From Rhizobiaceae bacterium (lineage in GTDB: Bacteria > Pseudomonadota > Alphaproteobacteria > Rhizobiales > Rhizobiaceae): DNA of 64,000 bases. The position numbers were made by a program, and so were the translations under genes. Every line of letters begins with the position of its first letter. The stretch's first letter is position 1. Below, piece by piece: positions 18,567-28,303 of this stretch. The stretch is taken from NCBI GenBank assembly GCA_017644105.1, contig JAEPMD010000002.1:145671-209670 (forward strand). Direction: 5' to 3'. The notes beneath the pieces were generated by a model, which saw nothing but the letters and a program-made list of their open reading frames with translations, did no database searches and was not told the origin of the DNA.

Positions 18567-19916
18567 ATGTCAATTATTAAACCAACACGACGTGGTCTAT
18601 TAAGAACAAGTGCCGTTGCTGGCGCTGGTCTTGCTATGCCAACAATTTTTACAGGTTCAGCCAGTGCTTATATGAATGAGCCAACTGGTTCATCTGTAAC
18701 TTTGGGCTTCAACGTGCCTCAATCAGGTCCTTATGCTGATGAAGGTGCGGATGAGCTACGTGCTTACGAACTTGCTGTTGAACACCTAAATGGTGGCGGC
18801 GACGGCGGCATGATGAACACATTCTCATCAAAAGAGCTTAAAGGTAATGGTATCCTTGGCAAAAAAGTTGAGTATGTAACAGGTGATACTCAAACAAAAG
18901 CTGATGCGGCTCGTGCGTCTGCGAAATCAATGATCGAAAAAGATGGTGCGATCATGATTACGGGTGGTTCATCATCAGGTGTGGCTGTGGCTGTGCAGGC
19001 TCTATGTCAAGAAGCTGGCATCATCTTTATGGCTGGTTTGACACACTCAAACGATACAACTGGTAAAGATAAGAAGGCGAACGGTTTCCGTCACTTCTTT
19101 AACTCATACATGTCCGGTGCTGCTTTGGCGCCTGTGCTTGCAAATGCGTATGGTAAAGATCGTAAAGCTTATCACCTAACAGCTGACTATAACTGGGGTT
19201 ACACAACAGAAGAAGCTGTTCGTGAATCTACAGAAGCTATGGGTTGGGAAACTGTGAATGCGGTGAAAACACCACTTACACAGACTGACTTCTCATCTTA
19301 CATCGCACCGGTTCTTCAGTCAGATGCTGACGTTCTTGTTCTTAACCACTACGGTGGTAACATGATCAACTCACTAACCAACGCTGTTCAGTTCGGTCTT
19401 CGTGATAAGCTTGTTAACGGTAAGAACTTCGAAATCATCGTTCCGCTTTATTCTCGCCTTATGGCTCGCGGTGCTGGTGAAAACGTTAAAGGCATCTTCG
19501 GTTCAACAAACTGGCACTGGTCACTGCAGGATGAAGGTTCAAAAGCCTTCGTTAAGTCCTTCGGTGAGAAATATGGCTTCCCGCCATCACAGGCTGCGCA
19601 TACAACATACTGTCAGACATTGCTTTATGCAGATGCTGCGGAGCGTGCTGGTACATTTAACCCATGCGGTATCGCCGAAGCTCTTGAAGGCTTCGAGTTC
19701 GACGGTCTAGGTAATGGTAAAACACTTTACCGTGCTGAAGACCACCAGTGCTTCAAAGACGTTCTTGTTGTGAAGGGTAAAGAAAACCCAACATCAGAGT
19801 TCGATATTCTTGAAGTTGTGGAAGTTACACCAGTGTCACAAGTTACTTATGACGCTAACATTCCACAAATGGGCGGACCAGAAGCAACATTGGGTGATTG
19901 TAACCCTGGCGCATAA
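18567..19916 (+). CDS. HAAT-type ABC transporter substrate-binding protein with Tat-like signal
   Basis: The periplasmic binding component of a branched-chain-amino-acid/amide-type importer. The start at 18567 follows a perfect AGGAGG with six-base spacing; 449 residues. The N-terminus has TRRGLLRTSAVAGAGLAMP, a twin-arginine-like signal ending near SASA. The mature part is a Leu/Ile/Val-type periplasmic domain: LGFNVPQSGPYADEGADELR, GVAVAVQALCQEAGI, FSSYIAPVLQSDADVLVLNH. Ligand cannot be read from sequence. Between divergent ScfR and downstream acs, short-chain acids or amides are as plausible as amino acids. A strong hairpin terminator follows, so this gene is probably expressed above the rest. 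Confidence 0.9.
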   Translation: MSIIKPTRRGLLRTSAVAGAGLAMPTIFTGSASAYMNEPTGSSVTLGFNVPQSGPYADEGADELRAYELAVEHLNGGGDGGMMNTFSSKELKGNGILGKKVEYVTGDTQTKADAARASAKSMIEKDGAIMITGGSSSGVAVAVQALCQEAGIIFMAGLTHSNDTTGKDKKANGFRHFFNSYMSGAALAPVLANAYGKDRKAYHLTADYNWGYTTEEAVRESTEAMGWETVNAVKTPLTQTDFSSYIAPVLQSDADVLVLNHYGGNMINSLTNAVQFGLRDKLVNGKNFEIIVPLYSRLMARGAGENVKGIFGSTNWHWSLQDEGSKAFVKSFGEKYGFPPSQAAHTTYCQTLLYADAAERAGTFNPCGIAEALEGFEFDGLGNGKTLYRAEDHQCFKDVLVVKGKENPTSEFDILEVVEVTPVSQVTYDANIPQMGGPEATLGDCNPGA

Positions 19917-19930
19917 TTTTGCACCATTTG

Positions 19931-19960
19931 AAAAGGGGCAATTTGTGCCCCTTTTCTTTT
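19931..19960 (+). terminator. Intrinsic terminator/attenuator after the binding-protein gene
   Basis: AAAAGGGGCA (19931-19940) and TGCCCCTTTT (19946-19955) form a perfect ten-base-pair stem with loop ATTTG, followed by CTTTT. It lies inside the transporter gene run, before the first permease gene. It probably ends most transcripts after the binding protein, with partial read-through. Confidence 0.8.
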
Positions 19961-20004
19961 ACCTATAATATACATAAATCGATAATTACTTTTAAGGTGA
20001 TGCA

Positions 20005-21036
20005 ATGGAAGCTATAGTCCTGCAGATACTTAATGGCTTGGATAAAGGATCCGCTTATGCGTTGATCGCTCTGGGCCTGACATTGATCTTTGGTACACTC
20101 GGTGTCGTGAATTTTGCCCATGGTGCTCTCTTCATGATTGGCGCGTTTTGTGCCGTCACACTCAGCAAAATTTTAACCCTTAGCCACGTTGTTATCGATG
20201 CGACTAAGAAAGATTTCTTGGGGAATCCGCTTAAAGTTGAGGTTCCTTATATCTATGATTTCGTCGGCGAAAATGCGGGTAACGTGATCATAGACTGGGC
20301 CGTTCCCTTATCCATATTATTTGCGATCCCGATCATGGTTTTGATCGGCTTCATTATGGAGCGCGGTCTTATTAAACACTTCTATAAGCGTCCGCATGCT
20401 GACCAAATTCTTGTGACCTTTGGTTTGGCGATTGTGATGCAGGAAGTGATTAAATATTTCTACGGTGCTAACCCAATTCCAACACCGGCGCCTGAAGCGT
20501 TTAAAGGTTCTCTTGATTTTGGGGCAATGCTCGGATTTGAAGCCAACTCCATCATCTATCCTTACTGGCGTCTCGTCTACTTCTCCTTCGCCGCGGTGAT
20601 CATCGGCGGTGTGTTTGCCTTCTTGCAATTCACGACCTTCGGGATGGTCGTACGCGCTGGTATGGCGGACCGTGAGACCGTTGGTCTATTAGGGATCAAT
20701 ATCGACAAGCGCTTTACAATCATGTTTGGCCTGGCGGCAGCCGTCGCGGGTCTCGCCGGTGTGATGTACACACCCATTAACTCGCCCAACTATCATATGG
20801 GTATGGACTTTTTGGTCCTAAGCTTCGTTGTTGTTGTGGTCGGTGGCATGGGCTCACTTTCCGGCGCGGTGCTTGCTGGGTTCCTGCTCGGTATTTTGGA
20901 AAGTTTTGCATCCATGACCGCCGTTTTGGAAACGCTTCCGGGCATCAACCAAATTATCATTTACTTAGTTGCTATCATTGTGCTTCTCACACGGCCACGC
21001 GGTCTTATGGGTAAAGCTGGCGTGATGGAGGAATAA
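20005..21036 (+). CDS. ABC transporter permease, LivH type
   Basis: An inner-membrane permease subunit of the HAAT importer. The 343-residue protein has LivH-type blocks [20 protein letters not shown] near residues 17-36 and [20 protein letters not shown] near 213-232. [20 protein letters not shown] near 268-287 follows. It is about 40 residues longer than typical LivH, mainly from a hydrophilic stretch around residues 63-95 between the first membrane segments. AAGGTGAT precedes the ATG. The next permease gene starts two bases after the stop, so the two are tightly coupled. Confidence 0.92.
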   Translation: MEAIVLQILNGLDKGSAYALIALGLTLIFGTLGVVNFAHGALFMIGAFCAVTLSKILTLSHVVIDATKKDFLGNPLKVEVPYIYDFVGENAGNVIIDWAVPLSILFAIPIMVLIGFIMERGLIKHFYKRPHADQILVTFGLAIVMQEVIKYFYGANPIPTPAPEAFKGSLDFGAMLGFEANSIIYPYWRLVYFSFAAVIIGGVFAFLQFTTFGMVVRAGMADRETVGLLGINIDKRFTIMFGLAAAVAGLAGVMYTPINSPNYHMGMDFLVLSFVVVVVGGMGSLSGAVLAGFLLGILESFASMTAVLETLPGINQIIIYLVAIIVLLTRPRGLMGKAGVMEE

Positions 21037-21038
21037 TC

Positions 21039-22244
21039 ATGTTTGGACTTAGAAAATCAGATTCAGCTCTGCTTCTTATTGTAATCGCGCTGACGGTTTT
21101 AGCGCCATTTATTCTCAATCCATTTCCGGAAAATTCGGTTATGGCTCAGTTCAATGCGGGTTATCCGGATTTGATGCAACGCCTAGTGATCTTTGGCATC
21201 TTTGCGATTGGATTTAACATCTTGTTTGGTTTGACAGGCTATCTCAGTTTTGGTCACGCAGCCTTTTTGGGTGTCGGTTCTTATGCGGGCGTCTGGATGA
21301 TTAAGTTGCTCACGCTAAATGTTATTCCTGCAATCGTCGTCTCTGTGATTGTCGCGGGTGCATTCTCGCTGCTTGTGGGCTGGATTTCGCTCAGACGTTC
21401 TGGGATTTACTTTTCCATTCTAACGCTTGCATTTGCGCAAATGTCTTATGCTTTGGCCTATTCAGTGCTGACACCGATAACAGGTGGTGAAACTGGTCTC
21501 CAGCCAAAAGTTGGCGATCCGCGCATCCTAGATGCAGCTTTAGAAGAAGGTGTGACACCTCGTGCGAACCTCTTTGGTATGTTTATGAATGATAGTTATG
21601 ATATGGTCGTCGGTGGGTGGATATTCACCTTCAATGTTGGCTATTACATTGCCGCGATCTGCATGGTGTTGGCGTTCTATCTTTCAATCCGCATTTTCAG
21701 ATCTCCTTTTGGTCTGATGTTGCGTGCGGTTAAATCAAACCAACAGCGTTTGAACTATACAGGCATTGAATCAAAACCTTACACATTGGCTGCCTTTGTC
21801 ATCTCAGGCATGTATGCCGGTCTTGCTGGTGGTTTGCTGGTTGCCATGGATACACAAGCAGGTGCTGAACGCATGTTCTGGACAGCCTCAGGTGAGGTGG
21901 TTTTGATGACCATTCTTGGTGGTGCTGGCACATTGATCGGACCGGTTTTGGGTGCAGGTTTCATCAAATATTTTGAGAATATTGTCTCCAAGATCAATGC
22001 TAACATTCTTGAGACCTGGTTCTCATTTATGCCAGATGGCTTAAGCGATGTATTTGTCGGCATTATCTATCCGTTCATCGGTAAAGGCTGGCACTTAACG
22101 CTGGGTATCTTATTCATGCTTGTTGTGATCTTCCTGCCAGGTGGTCTGGTTCAGGGTGGGCAAAAAATTGCTGGCATGTTCAAAAACAAAAAAGACGGTT
22201 CAGATTCAGCAACAAGCAGCGCATCAGCTGCGCCAGCTGAATAA
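21039..22244 (+). CDS. ABC transporter permease, LivM type
   Basis: The second permease subunit of the HAAT importer, 401 residues. LivM-type blocks are [20 protein letters not shown] near residues 51-70 with [13 protein letters not shown] following, [19 protein letters not shown] near 127-145, [19 protein letters not shown] near 225-243 and [15 protein letters not shown] near 294-308. About nine to ten hydrophobic segments are present. The C-terminal 25 residues are a Ser/Ala-rich tail after the last membrane segment. It lies between the LivH-type gene (two-base gap) and the LivG-type gene (16-base gap). Confidence 0.92.
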   Translation: MFGLRKSDSALLLIVIALTVLAPFILNPFPENSVMAQFNAGYPDLMQRLVIFGIFAIGFNILFGLTGYLSFGHAAFLGVGSYAGVWMIKLLTLNVIPAIVVSVIVAGAFSLLVGWISLRRSGIYFSILTLAFAQMSYALAYSVLTPITGGETGLQPKVGDPRILDAALEEGVTPRANLFGMFMNDSYDMVVGGWIFTFNVGYYIAAICMVLAFYLSIRIFRSPFGLMLRAVKSNQQRLNYTGIESKPYTLAAFVISGMYAGLAGGLLVAMDTQAGAERMFWTASGEVVLMTILGGAGTLIGPVLGAGFIKYFENIVSKINANILETWFSFMPDGLSDVFVGIIYPFIGKGWHLTLGILFMLVVIFLPGGLVQGGQKIAGMFKNKKDGSDSATSSASAAPAE

Positions 22245-22260
22245 CATTTAGGAGTTCATT

Positions 22261-23016
22261 ATGGGTATTTTAGAAGTCCAAAATGTGAATAAGAGCTTTG
22301 GTGGGTTGAAGGCTCTGACCAATGTAAACCTCAATGTCGAAGAGGGAATGATCCACGCGATTATCGGGCCAAATGGTGCGGGTAAATCAACATTGCTCAA
22401 CTGTTTTGTTGGCCGGTTGATCCCTGACACAGGCGCAGTGACCTTTGATGGCCAATCGCTTTTGGGTAAAAAGCCACACGAGATCAACCAAACAGGCGTA
22501 TCTCGTGTGTTCCAAACACCTGAAATTTTCTCAGACCTTACGGTTTTAGAAAATGTGATGATCCCGTGTTTTGCCAAGCGGGATGGGGCTTATTCTTTGA
22601 ACGCCATTAATTCTGTTCGCAATGAAAAAGACATCCTCGAAAAAGCCGAACAGATGTTGGTTGATGTGAACATGGCGGATAAACGCGATATGGTCGCGTC
22701 CTCTATGTCACGTGGTGATAAACGTCGTTTGGAAATGGCCATGTGTTTATCGCAAGATCCGAAGCTGTTGCTCTTGGACGAACCAACAGCGGGTATGGCG
22801 CGTGCTGACACCAACAACACAATTGAACTACTCGCCGAAATTCAGGAAAAACGACATATCACAATGGTCGTTATTGAGCATGATATGCATGTTGTGTTCT
22901 CACTTGCGCAAAAGATTTCGGTGCTCGCGCAAGGTACGGTGATTGTGGAAGATTTACCTGATAAAATTAAAGGTCACCCAAAGGTTCAAGAAGCCTATTT
23001 GGGTGGTGCACATTAA
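22261..23016 (+). CDS. ABC transporter ATP-binding protein, LivG type
   Basis: One of two ATPase subunits of the HAAT importer, 251 residues. Walker A is GPNGAGKST near residues 36-44. The Q-loop region is TGVSRVFQTPEIF. The signature motif is the degenerate SRGDKRRLEMA in place of LSGGQ, as is usual for LivG variants. Walker B is LLLLDEPTAGM, with the H-loop in VVIEHDMHVV. AGGAGTTCATT precedes the ATG. It sits between the LivM- and LivF-type genes. Confidence 0.92.
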   Translation: MGILEVQNVNKSFGGLKALTNVNLNVEEGMIHAIIGPNGAGKSTLLNCFVGRLIPDTGAVTFDGQSLLGKKPHEINQTGVSRVFQTPEIFSDLTVLENVMIPCFAKRDGAYSLNAINSVRNEKDILEKAEQMLVDVNMADKRDMVASSMSRGDKRRLEMAMCLSQDPKLLLLDEPTAGMARADTNNTIELLAEIQEKRHITMVVIEHDMHVVFSLAQKISVLAQGTVIVEDLPDKIKGHPKVQEAYLGGAH

Positions 23017-23040
23017 TTGAGAATAAGCTGAGTAGATATT

Positions 23041-23784
23041 ATGTCAGAAAATATGAATGCTAATCATGCAAAAAATGCCCCAGCTTATTTTTCAGCTTGG
23101 GATATCAAAGCCTATTATGGTGAGAGTTACATCGTACAAGGGGTGAGCCTTAATATTCATGAAGGCGAAATCCTCGCGCTCTTGGGTCGAAATGGTGCGG
23201 GTAAAACATCAACCCTCCGAGCGCTCGCGCGGCTTGCTGAGCCAATGGTCACCCATGGTGAAATCTGGCTCGATCACCAGCCGCTTCATATGATGAAAGC
23301 TCATGAAGCATCACAAGCTGGTATTGGTCTGGTGCCAGAAGATCGCAGAATTATTCAAGGTCTCACGGTGGAAGAAAATCTGCAGCTTGCGCAAATTGAA
23401 AAGCCTATTGGTTGGTCAATCGAGCGCATTTATGAGCTCTTCCCACGTCTCGGTGAACGCGCGAAACAGGAAGGTACGACGCTATCAGGTGGTGAGCAGC
23501 AAATGTTGGCCATTGGTCGTGCATTGGCCCGTGACATTAAATTGTTGTTGCTGGATGAGCCATATGAGGGATTGGCGCCGGTGATTGTTCAGGAGATTGA
23601 AAAAACACTTCATCTCATTCGCGAGCAAGGCATTACAACGGTGATTGTGGAACAAAACGCGGTTGCTGCGCTAAACCTTGCGGATCGCGCTGTGATCCTT
23701 GATACCGGCAAGGTGGTGTTTGACGGCACCGCTAAAGAAGTGCTCGATAACGAAGAACTTCGCCACGAATATCTGGCCATTTAG
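23041..23784 (+). CDS. ABC transporter ATP-binding protein, LivF type
   Basis: The second ATPase subunit of the HAAT importer, 247 residues. Walker A is GRNGAGKTS near residues 49-57. VPEDRRIIQGLTVEENL is the Q-loop region. The signature LSGGEQQMLAIGRAL is canonical, Walker B is LLLLDEPYEGL, and VIVEQNA is the switch region. It has a 20-residue N-terminal extension before the usual ABC start. A hairpin terminator separates it from acs. Confidence 0.92.
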   Translation: MSENMNANHAKNAPAYFSAWDIKAYYGESYIVQGVSLNIHEGEILALLGRNGAGKTSTLRALARLAEPMVTHGEIWLDHQPLHMMKAHEASQAGIGLVPEDRRIIQGLTVEENLQLAQIEKPIGWSIERIYELFPRLGERAKQEGTTLSGGEQQMLAIGRALARDIKLLLLDEPYEGLAPVIVQEIEKTLHLIREQGITTVIVEQNAVAALNLADRAVILDTGKVVFDGTAKEVLDNEELRHEYLAI

Positions 23785-23793
23785 GGGCTATTC

Positions 23794-23823
23794 AAAGCCC
23801 CATCCTCAGCTGGTGGGGCTTTT
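23794..23823 (+). terminator. Intrinsic terminator after the transporter operon
   Basis: AAAGCCCCA (23794-23802) pairs with TGGGGCTTT (23814-23822), a nine-base-pair stem followed by a short T-run. It separates the transporter operon from acs, so acs probably also has its own promoter. Confidence 0.7.
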
Positions 23824-23824
23824 A

Positions 23825-23840
23825 CAAATATATACATTTG
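23825..23840. promoter_or_regulatory. Inverted repeat before acs
   Basis: CAAAT (23825-23829) and ATTTG (23836-23840) are perfect arms around ATATAC, in the 40 bp before acs. It could be a regulator site or part of a promoter (ATATAC could also serve as a -10 element). AT-rich repeats of this size arise by chance. Confidence 0.25.
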
Positions 23841-23863
23841 ACTAATAGTGCAGGGAGAACGCT

Positions 23864-25807
23864 ATGAGCGATCCAATTTTTCCACCCGCTGATGAATTTG
23901 CAAATTCGGCACATATTTCCAAAGCCAAATATGATGAAATGTATGCGTCATCCGTCGCTGATCCTGATAAATTCTGGGGTGAAGTCGGCAAACGTCTGGA
24001 TTGGATCGAGCCGTTTACGATCGTAAAAAACACGAGCTTTGCCTATGACAATGTGTCGATCAAATGGTTCGAAGATGGTGTCCTCAATGTCTGTGCCAAT
24101 TGCGTAGATCGTCACTTGGAAACACGCGGTGATCAGACAGCCATCATCTGGGAAGGTGATGATCCAACTGTCTCAGAACACATTACATACAACCAACTTC
24201 ATGAGCATGTTTCGCGCTTAGCTAATGGTTATAAATCTTTGGGCGTTGGCAAAGGCGATCGCGTTATTTTATATATGCCGATGATCCCAGAAGCCGCCTA
24301 TGCAATGCTTGCTTGTGCGCGTATTGGTGCGGTTCATTCCATCGTCTTTGGTGGCTTTTCTCCAGATGCACTTGCAAGCCGCGTAACTGATTGTGGCGCA
24401 AAACTTCTTGTGACAGCCGATGAAGGCCCGCGTGGTGGTAAAAACATCCCGCTTAAGAAAAATGTCGATGCGGCATTGGAAATTTCAGGCGATGTAACGA
24501 CAATTGTCGTCAAACGCACAGGCGGTGGCCCGGGTAACAAACCTGGCCGCGACCATGATTATGGTGAGCTTGTTGCAAGTGTATCAGCTGATTGCCCTGT
24601 GGAGCCAATGAATGCGGAAGATCCGCTATTTATTCTTTATACATCTGGTTCAACAGGCAAGCCAAAAGGCGTGTTGCACACATCAGGGGGCTATCTCACT
24701 TATGCCGCCATGACGCATGAATATGTCTTTGATTATCATGATGGTGATATTTATTGGTGTACTGCTGACGTTGGTTGGGTCACAGGACACAGCTATATCG
24801 TCTATGGGCCGCTCGCCAATGGTGCGATTACTCTCATGTTTGAAGGGGTGCCGACTTATCCAGATGCGTCACGCTTCTGGCAGGTCTGTGAAAAACACAA
24901 AGTCAACCAATTCTATACAGCACCAACCGCGATCCGCGCATTGATGGCGCAAGGCAAAGAGCCCGTTGAAAAATGCGATCTTTCAACGCTGAAAGTTTTG
25001 GGCACTGTGGGTGAACCGATCAACCCAGAAGCTTGGAATTGGTACAACGAAGTTGTCGGCAAGGGCAATTGCCCAATCGTTGACACTTGGTGGCAGACAG
25101 AAACGGGCGGTCATATGATTACACCGCTACCAGGTGCAACAGCTGCAAAACCTGGTTCTGCAACCAAACCATTCTTCGGTGTGCAGCCTGTTCTGCTTGA
25201 ACCGACAACAGGCGCTGAGATCGATGAAACAGCTGCGGAAGGCGTGCTGTGCATCAAAGACAGTTGGCCTGGGCAAATGCGGACCGTTTATGGTGATCAT
25301 GAGCGTTTTGTTCAAACCTATTTCTCTGACTATAAAGGCTACTATTTCACAGGCGATGGCTGTCGTCGTGATGCCGATGGTTATTACTGGATTACAGGTC
25401 GTGTCGATGATGTGATCAATGTGTCAGGTCACAGAATGGGTACTGCCGAGGTTGAAAGCGCGCTTGTTGCCCATCCAAAAGTGTCTGAATCAGCTGTTGT
25501 GGGCTACCCGCATGATGTGAAGGGGCAGGGCATTTACTGTTATGTCACGCTTAATGCTGGCGAAGAACCAAGTGATGATCTTCGCGTTGAATTGCGCAAT
25601 TGGGTGCGTAAAGAAATTGGCCCGATTGCATCGCCAGACCTCATTCAATGGGCTCCGGGTTTGCCAAAAACGCGTTCTGGTAAAATCATGCGCCGTATTC
25701 TTCGCAAGATCGCAGAGGATGATTTCGGTGCATTGGGTGATACTTCAACGCTTGCTGATCCTTCCGTTGTCGACAATCTGATCGACAACCGAATGAACCG
25801 TTCATAA
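23864..25807 (+). CDS. acs: Acetyl-CoA synthetase (AMP-forming)
   Basis: Activates acetate to acetyl-CoA through acetyl-AMP in the cytoplasm. The 647-residue protein has [19 protein letters not shown] near residues 248-266. Further blocks are [16 protein letters not shown] near 299-314, [13 protein letters not shown] near 407-419 and [20 protein letters not shown] near 512-531. [10 protein letters not shown] places Lys607 at the site that is regulated by acetylation in other bacteria. Length is normal. GGGAG precedes the ATG. Its position behind the HAAT operon, with an SSS sensor kinase and an ScfR regulator upstream, suggests the whole block serves short-chain acyl uptake and activation. 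Confidence 0.96.
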   Translation: MSDPIFPPADEFANSAHISKAKYDEMYASSVADPDKFWGEVGKRLDWIEPFTIVKNTSFAYDNVSIKWFEDGVLNVCANCVDRHLETRGDQTAIIWEGDDPTVSEHITYNQLHEHVSRLANGYKSLGVGKGDRVILYMPMIPEAAYAMLACARIGAVHSIVFGGFSPDALASRVTDCGAKLLVTADEGPRGGKNIPLKKNVDAALEISGDVTTIVVKRTGGGPGNKPGRDHDYGELVASVSADCPVEPMNAEDPLFILYTSGSTGKPKGVLHTSGGYLTYAAMTHEYVFDYHDGDIYWCTADVGWVTGHSYIVYGPLANGAITLMFEGVPTYPDASRFWQVCEKHKVNQFYTAPTAIRALMAQGKEPVEKCDLSTLKVLGTVGEPINPEAWNWYNEVVGKGNCPIVDTWWQTETGGHMITPLPGATAAKPGSATKPFFGVQPVLLEPTTGAEIDETAAEGVLCIKDSWPGQMRTVYGDHERFVQTYFSDYKGYYFTGDGCRRDADGYYWITGRVDDVINVSGHRMGTAEVESALVAHPKVSESAVVGYPHDVKGQGIYCYVTLNAGEEPSDDLRVELRNWVRKEIGPIASPDLIQWAPGLPKTRSGKIMRRILRKIAEDDFGALGDTSTLADPSVVDNLIDNRMNRS

Positions 25808-25835
25808 TAATAATAAGAAAAGGCGCCAACCAAGT

Positions 25836-25865
25836 GGGTCGGTCTGAATAGATCGGCCCTTTTTT
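25836..25865 (+). terminator. Intrinsic terminator after acs
   Basis: GGGTCGGTCT (25836-25845) pairs with AGATCGGCCC (25850-25859), ten base pairs with two G-U pairs, loop GAAT, followed by six T. It ends acs and faces the convergent SDR gene. Confidence 0.85.
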
Positions 25866-25872
25866 GTGTTAG

Positions 25873-26658
25873 TTATCCAAGTCCGATAACACCGCCATCA
25901 ACGGCAATCGATTGACGGGTCAGCATGCGCGAAGCGTCTGAGGCCAAAAACAAGACGATCCCGACCATGTCTTCAGAGACGAGTTTTTCCGGGATAGCCT
26001 GTGTTTCAAGATGTTTAGAAACCTTCTCTTCTGTCGCCCATAGATCGAGCTGACGCTGGGTAAATACCCATCCTGGAAGAACAGAATTTACGCGGATATT
26101 GTCCTTGCCAAGCGTATCCGCCAATGCGCGCGTGAGGCCAGCAATCCCCGCTTTAGCGGTGATGTAACCAGGATATTGATCACCGCCCAAATGATGTGCA
26201 ATCGATGAGAAATTGATAATCGATCCGCCACCTAACTTAGCCATGTCTTGAGCTACGTGTTTTGCCGTGAAGAAATGCGGGCGCAAATTGACGTTAATGA
26301 GATGGTCGAAATCATCGATTTCGGTTTCTTCGAGTTTGTGGCGATTGTCAGAAGCTGCATTATTGACCAAGACTTGGATTGGACCATGGGTCTCTTTTGC
26401 TTGATCAAGCGCGGCTTCAAGTGCCGGAATATCTAAAATATCGCACTGAATGAACAAAGGTCGTTCGTGGTATTTGGCTTCCATCTCATCACAAAATTCA
26501 CTTGCGTCACTACGCTGAATAAATGTGACATGTGCGCCTTGCATTAAAAAACTTTCCGTCAGCAACGCACCGATGCCGGAACCGCCACCAGTGATAAAAA
26601 CAGATTTGCCTTTCAGATCAGGAAAAATCGCGCTTGGCATTCGTGATGATTGAGACAT
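25873..26658 (-). CDS. xylB: SDR oxidoreductase, probable D-xylose 1-dehydrogenase
   Basis: Predicted to oxidise D-xylose to xylonolactone with NAD(P), the first step of the oxidative (Weimberg/Dahms) routes. The 261-residue classical SDR has FITGGGSGIGA near residues 20-30, LVNNAASDNRHKL near 97-109, INFSSIAHHLGG with the catalytic Ser, and YITAKAG carrying the Tyr-xxx-Lys pair. The beginning MPSAIFPDLKGK, the NNAxxDxRHKL block and the HHLGG block resemble the Caulobacter xylose dehydrogenase as I remember it. Its ATG overlaps the stop of the CRTAC1-like gene, the last gene of the ROK operon divergent from xylFHG. Xylonolactonase and xylonate dehydratase genes are not in the window. Other aldose dehydrogenase activities remain possible. 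Confidence 0.8.
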   Translation of the reverse strand: MSQSSRMPSAIFPDLKGKSVFITGGGSGIGALLTESFLMQGAHVTFIQRSDASEFCDEMEAKYHERPLFIQCDILDIPALEAALDQAKETHGPIQVLVNNAASDNRHKLEETEIDDFDHLINVNLRPHFFTAKHVAQDMAKLGGGSIINFSSIAHHLGGDQYPGYITAKAGIAGLTRALADTLGKDNIRVNSVLPGWVFTQRQLDLWATEEKVSKHLETQAIPEKLVSEDMVGIVLFLASDASRMLTRQSIAVDGGVIGLG

Positions 26659-28295
26659 TAATCCTCCGCAGGGTACCAGTAATTTGCACTTGGGCTGCCA
26701 CGTTGAATGATAACATGATTATTGGCAAATACTTTATACGGATGGCTCCAATCTCCATTTGGCCATTGCACACGGATCGTTGCGCGCTCGGCAACGCCTA
26801 ATCCAAAGTGATTAAATCCGAGTTGGCCTGACGCGTGACCGCCGCCAATTTGCACGGTTTTATTCTGCGTTAAATTGCCGGTTTTGACCGAGATTTTCGC
26901 GCCAATCGCGTCCTTATTGATATCGCCATTATCAAGTTCAATCTTGATCCAATTGCCCATTGGGCGATGACCCCAACTGGTTTTTGCGCCTTCATTGATG
27001 AAGAGGTTCACATTGGTTTTTCGATTGACAACGAGCATATCGAGCATGCCATCCGCGTTGAAATCTTCAATCACAGCGCCGCGCCCGGCAGAATGAAGCG
27101 CAATGCCAGCCTCATCACCCTTTTCGGTGAATTTGTTTTCTATGCCGCCAAGCAACATATTATCCGGATCATAACTTGCAAAATCCGTCATCGCTTCGAC
27201 ATTGCCTTTTGCAATGTATAAATCTTTATGCGTGTCGTTGTTGAAATCAACAAATTGCGAATGCCATCCAGTTGAAGGCTTCAAGTCGTCACCCGTATAT
27301 GGCCGATGCGCGGTTGCACCGCTTTCATAGGCAATATCGCGATAGATCGGGCTTTCTTCATCACCTTCTTCATCCAACGATTGGATTTTCGTATCGCCCA
27401 TAGACGTGAGTGCATATTCTGGAAAGCCATCACCGTTGAGATCGGTTTCTGCGATGCCCATGCCCCAGATTTGTAATGTTTCCCAACCATCATTTTGCGT
27501 ATAAGCCCGTGGCGTCTCACCAGGTGTTATCTGCCAAAGCTGCTCTTGCCCGCCTCGATAATATTGACGGTCATTGGTAATGCGAAGATCTGGTTTGCCA
27601 GATTTGTTCCAGTCCGTGAACAGCATGGATAAGGAACAATAGCCAGGCTCAAGCGCAAGGGGTTCGGCATAAGTACCGTCTGCATTGGGTCTGAGCAGCA
27701 TATTGGGCGAACATGTGCCCCAAGGTGTTCCGGGCGCATCGCGATCAACATAATTGCCGATTGCCATGGTGGGTAAAGCATTATCGCCTTCCCAAATGGC
27801 GGCAAAACCGGTGCTCCATTCACGACCGCCTTTCATAGCAAACTTTTTATTTGCTTTGGTAAAGCTGCAGTCCGGGCCACCTTTTAAGATCTGATTGGCG
27901 CCCAAACGCAACAAGACGAGATCCGTATACTCATCATTATCGATATTGATCGGATAGGCGCCAAGCACTTTTAAATTGCTTCGGCCAATATCGAGTGCTT
28001 TTTCGATGAAAGATAAGTTGCCGCCCGCAGATGATGCATTGACGAAAAGTTTTGCTTCGCCTTTGCCGCCGGATAAGAAAACATCAGGCATGCGGTCGCC
28101 ATTGCAGTCAAAACTTGCCGCGCCGCCGCCGACAAAATATTCCCATGGTCCAGAATAGGTGTGTGCAATACCAGCTTGTTCGGATTGCTCAATCATATTG
28201 GGCACATCAAATGGAAATTCACTTGAATGCGCGGTTGATAGTCCGATTGAAAAAACCAAGGCGATGGCAGAACTTATTTTGAGGTTATTCTTCAT
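26658..28295 (-). CDS. Secreted VCBS/FG-GAP repeat protein with ASPIC/UnbV C-terminus (CRTAC1-like)
   Basis: Function unknown. The 545-residue protein begins with a Sec signal (ISSAIALVFSIGLSTAHSS). At least four calcium-binding-type FG-GAP repeats follow: DCNGDRMPDVF, DLNGDGFPEYAL, DFNNDTHKDLYIAKG and DFNADGMLDMLVVNR, probably as blades of a beta-propeller. The C-terminal 90 residues match the ASPIC/UnbV module (GAKISVKTGN, IGGGHASGQLG, HFGLG, VQWPNG). It is predicted to be periplasmic or secreted. Such proteins often neighbour di-heme cytochromes, as here. It starts eight bases after the cytochrome gene and overlaps the SDR gene, so it belongs to the ROK-headed operon. Confidence 0.88.
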   Translation of the reverse strand: MKNNLKISSAIALVFSIGLSTAHSSEFPFDVPNMIEQSEQAGIAHTYSGPWEYFVGGGAASFDCNGDRMPDVFLSGGKGEAKLFVNASSAGGNLSFIEKALDIGRSNLKVLGAYPINIDNDEYTDLVLLRLGANQILKGGPDCSFTKANKKFAMKGGREWSTGFAAIWEGDNALPTMAIGNYVDRDAPGTPWGTCSPNMLLRPNADGTYAEPLALEPGYCSLSMLFTDWNKSGKPDLRITNDRQYYRGGQEQLWQITPGETPRAYTQNDGWETLQIWGMGIAETDLNGDGFPEYALTSMGDTKIQSLDEEGDEESPIYRDIAYESGATAHRPYTGDDLKPSTGWHSQFVDFNNDTHKDLYIAKGNVEAMTDFASYDPDNMLLGGIENKFTEKGDEAGIALHSAGRGAVIEDFNADGMLDMLVVNRKTNVNLFINEGAKTSWGHRPMGNWIKIELDNGDINKDAIGAKISVKTGNLTQNKTVQIGGGHASGQLGFNHFGLGVAERATIRVQWPNGDWSHPYKVFANNHVIIQRGSPSANYWYPAED

Positions 28296-28303
28296 GCCAG
28301 CAC

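Noticed and set aside
25873..26658. FabG-type 3-oxoacyl-ACP reductase
   Set aside because: The N-terminal SAIFPDLKGK, NNAASDNRHKL and AHHLGG blocks fit xylose dehydrogenase-type SDRs, and the context is sugar metabolism.
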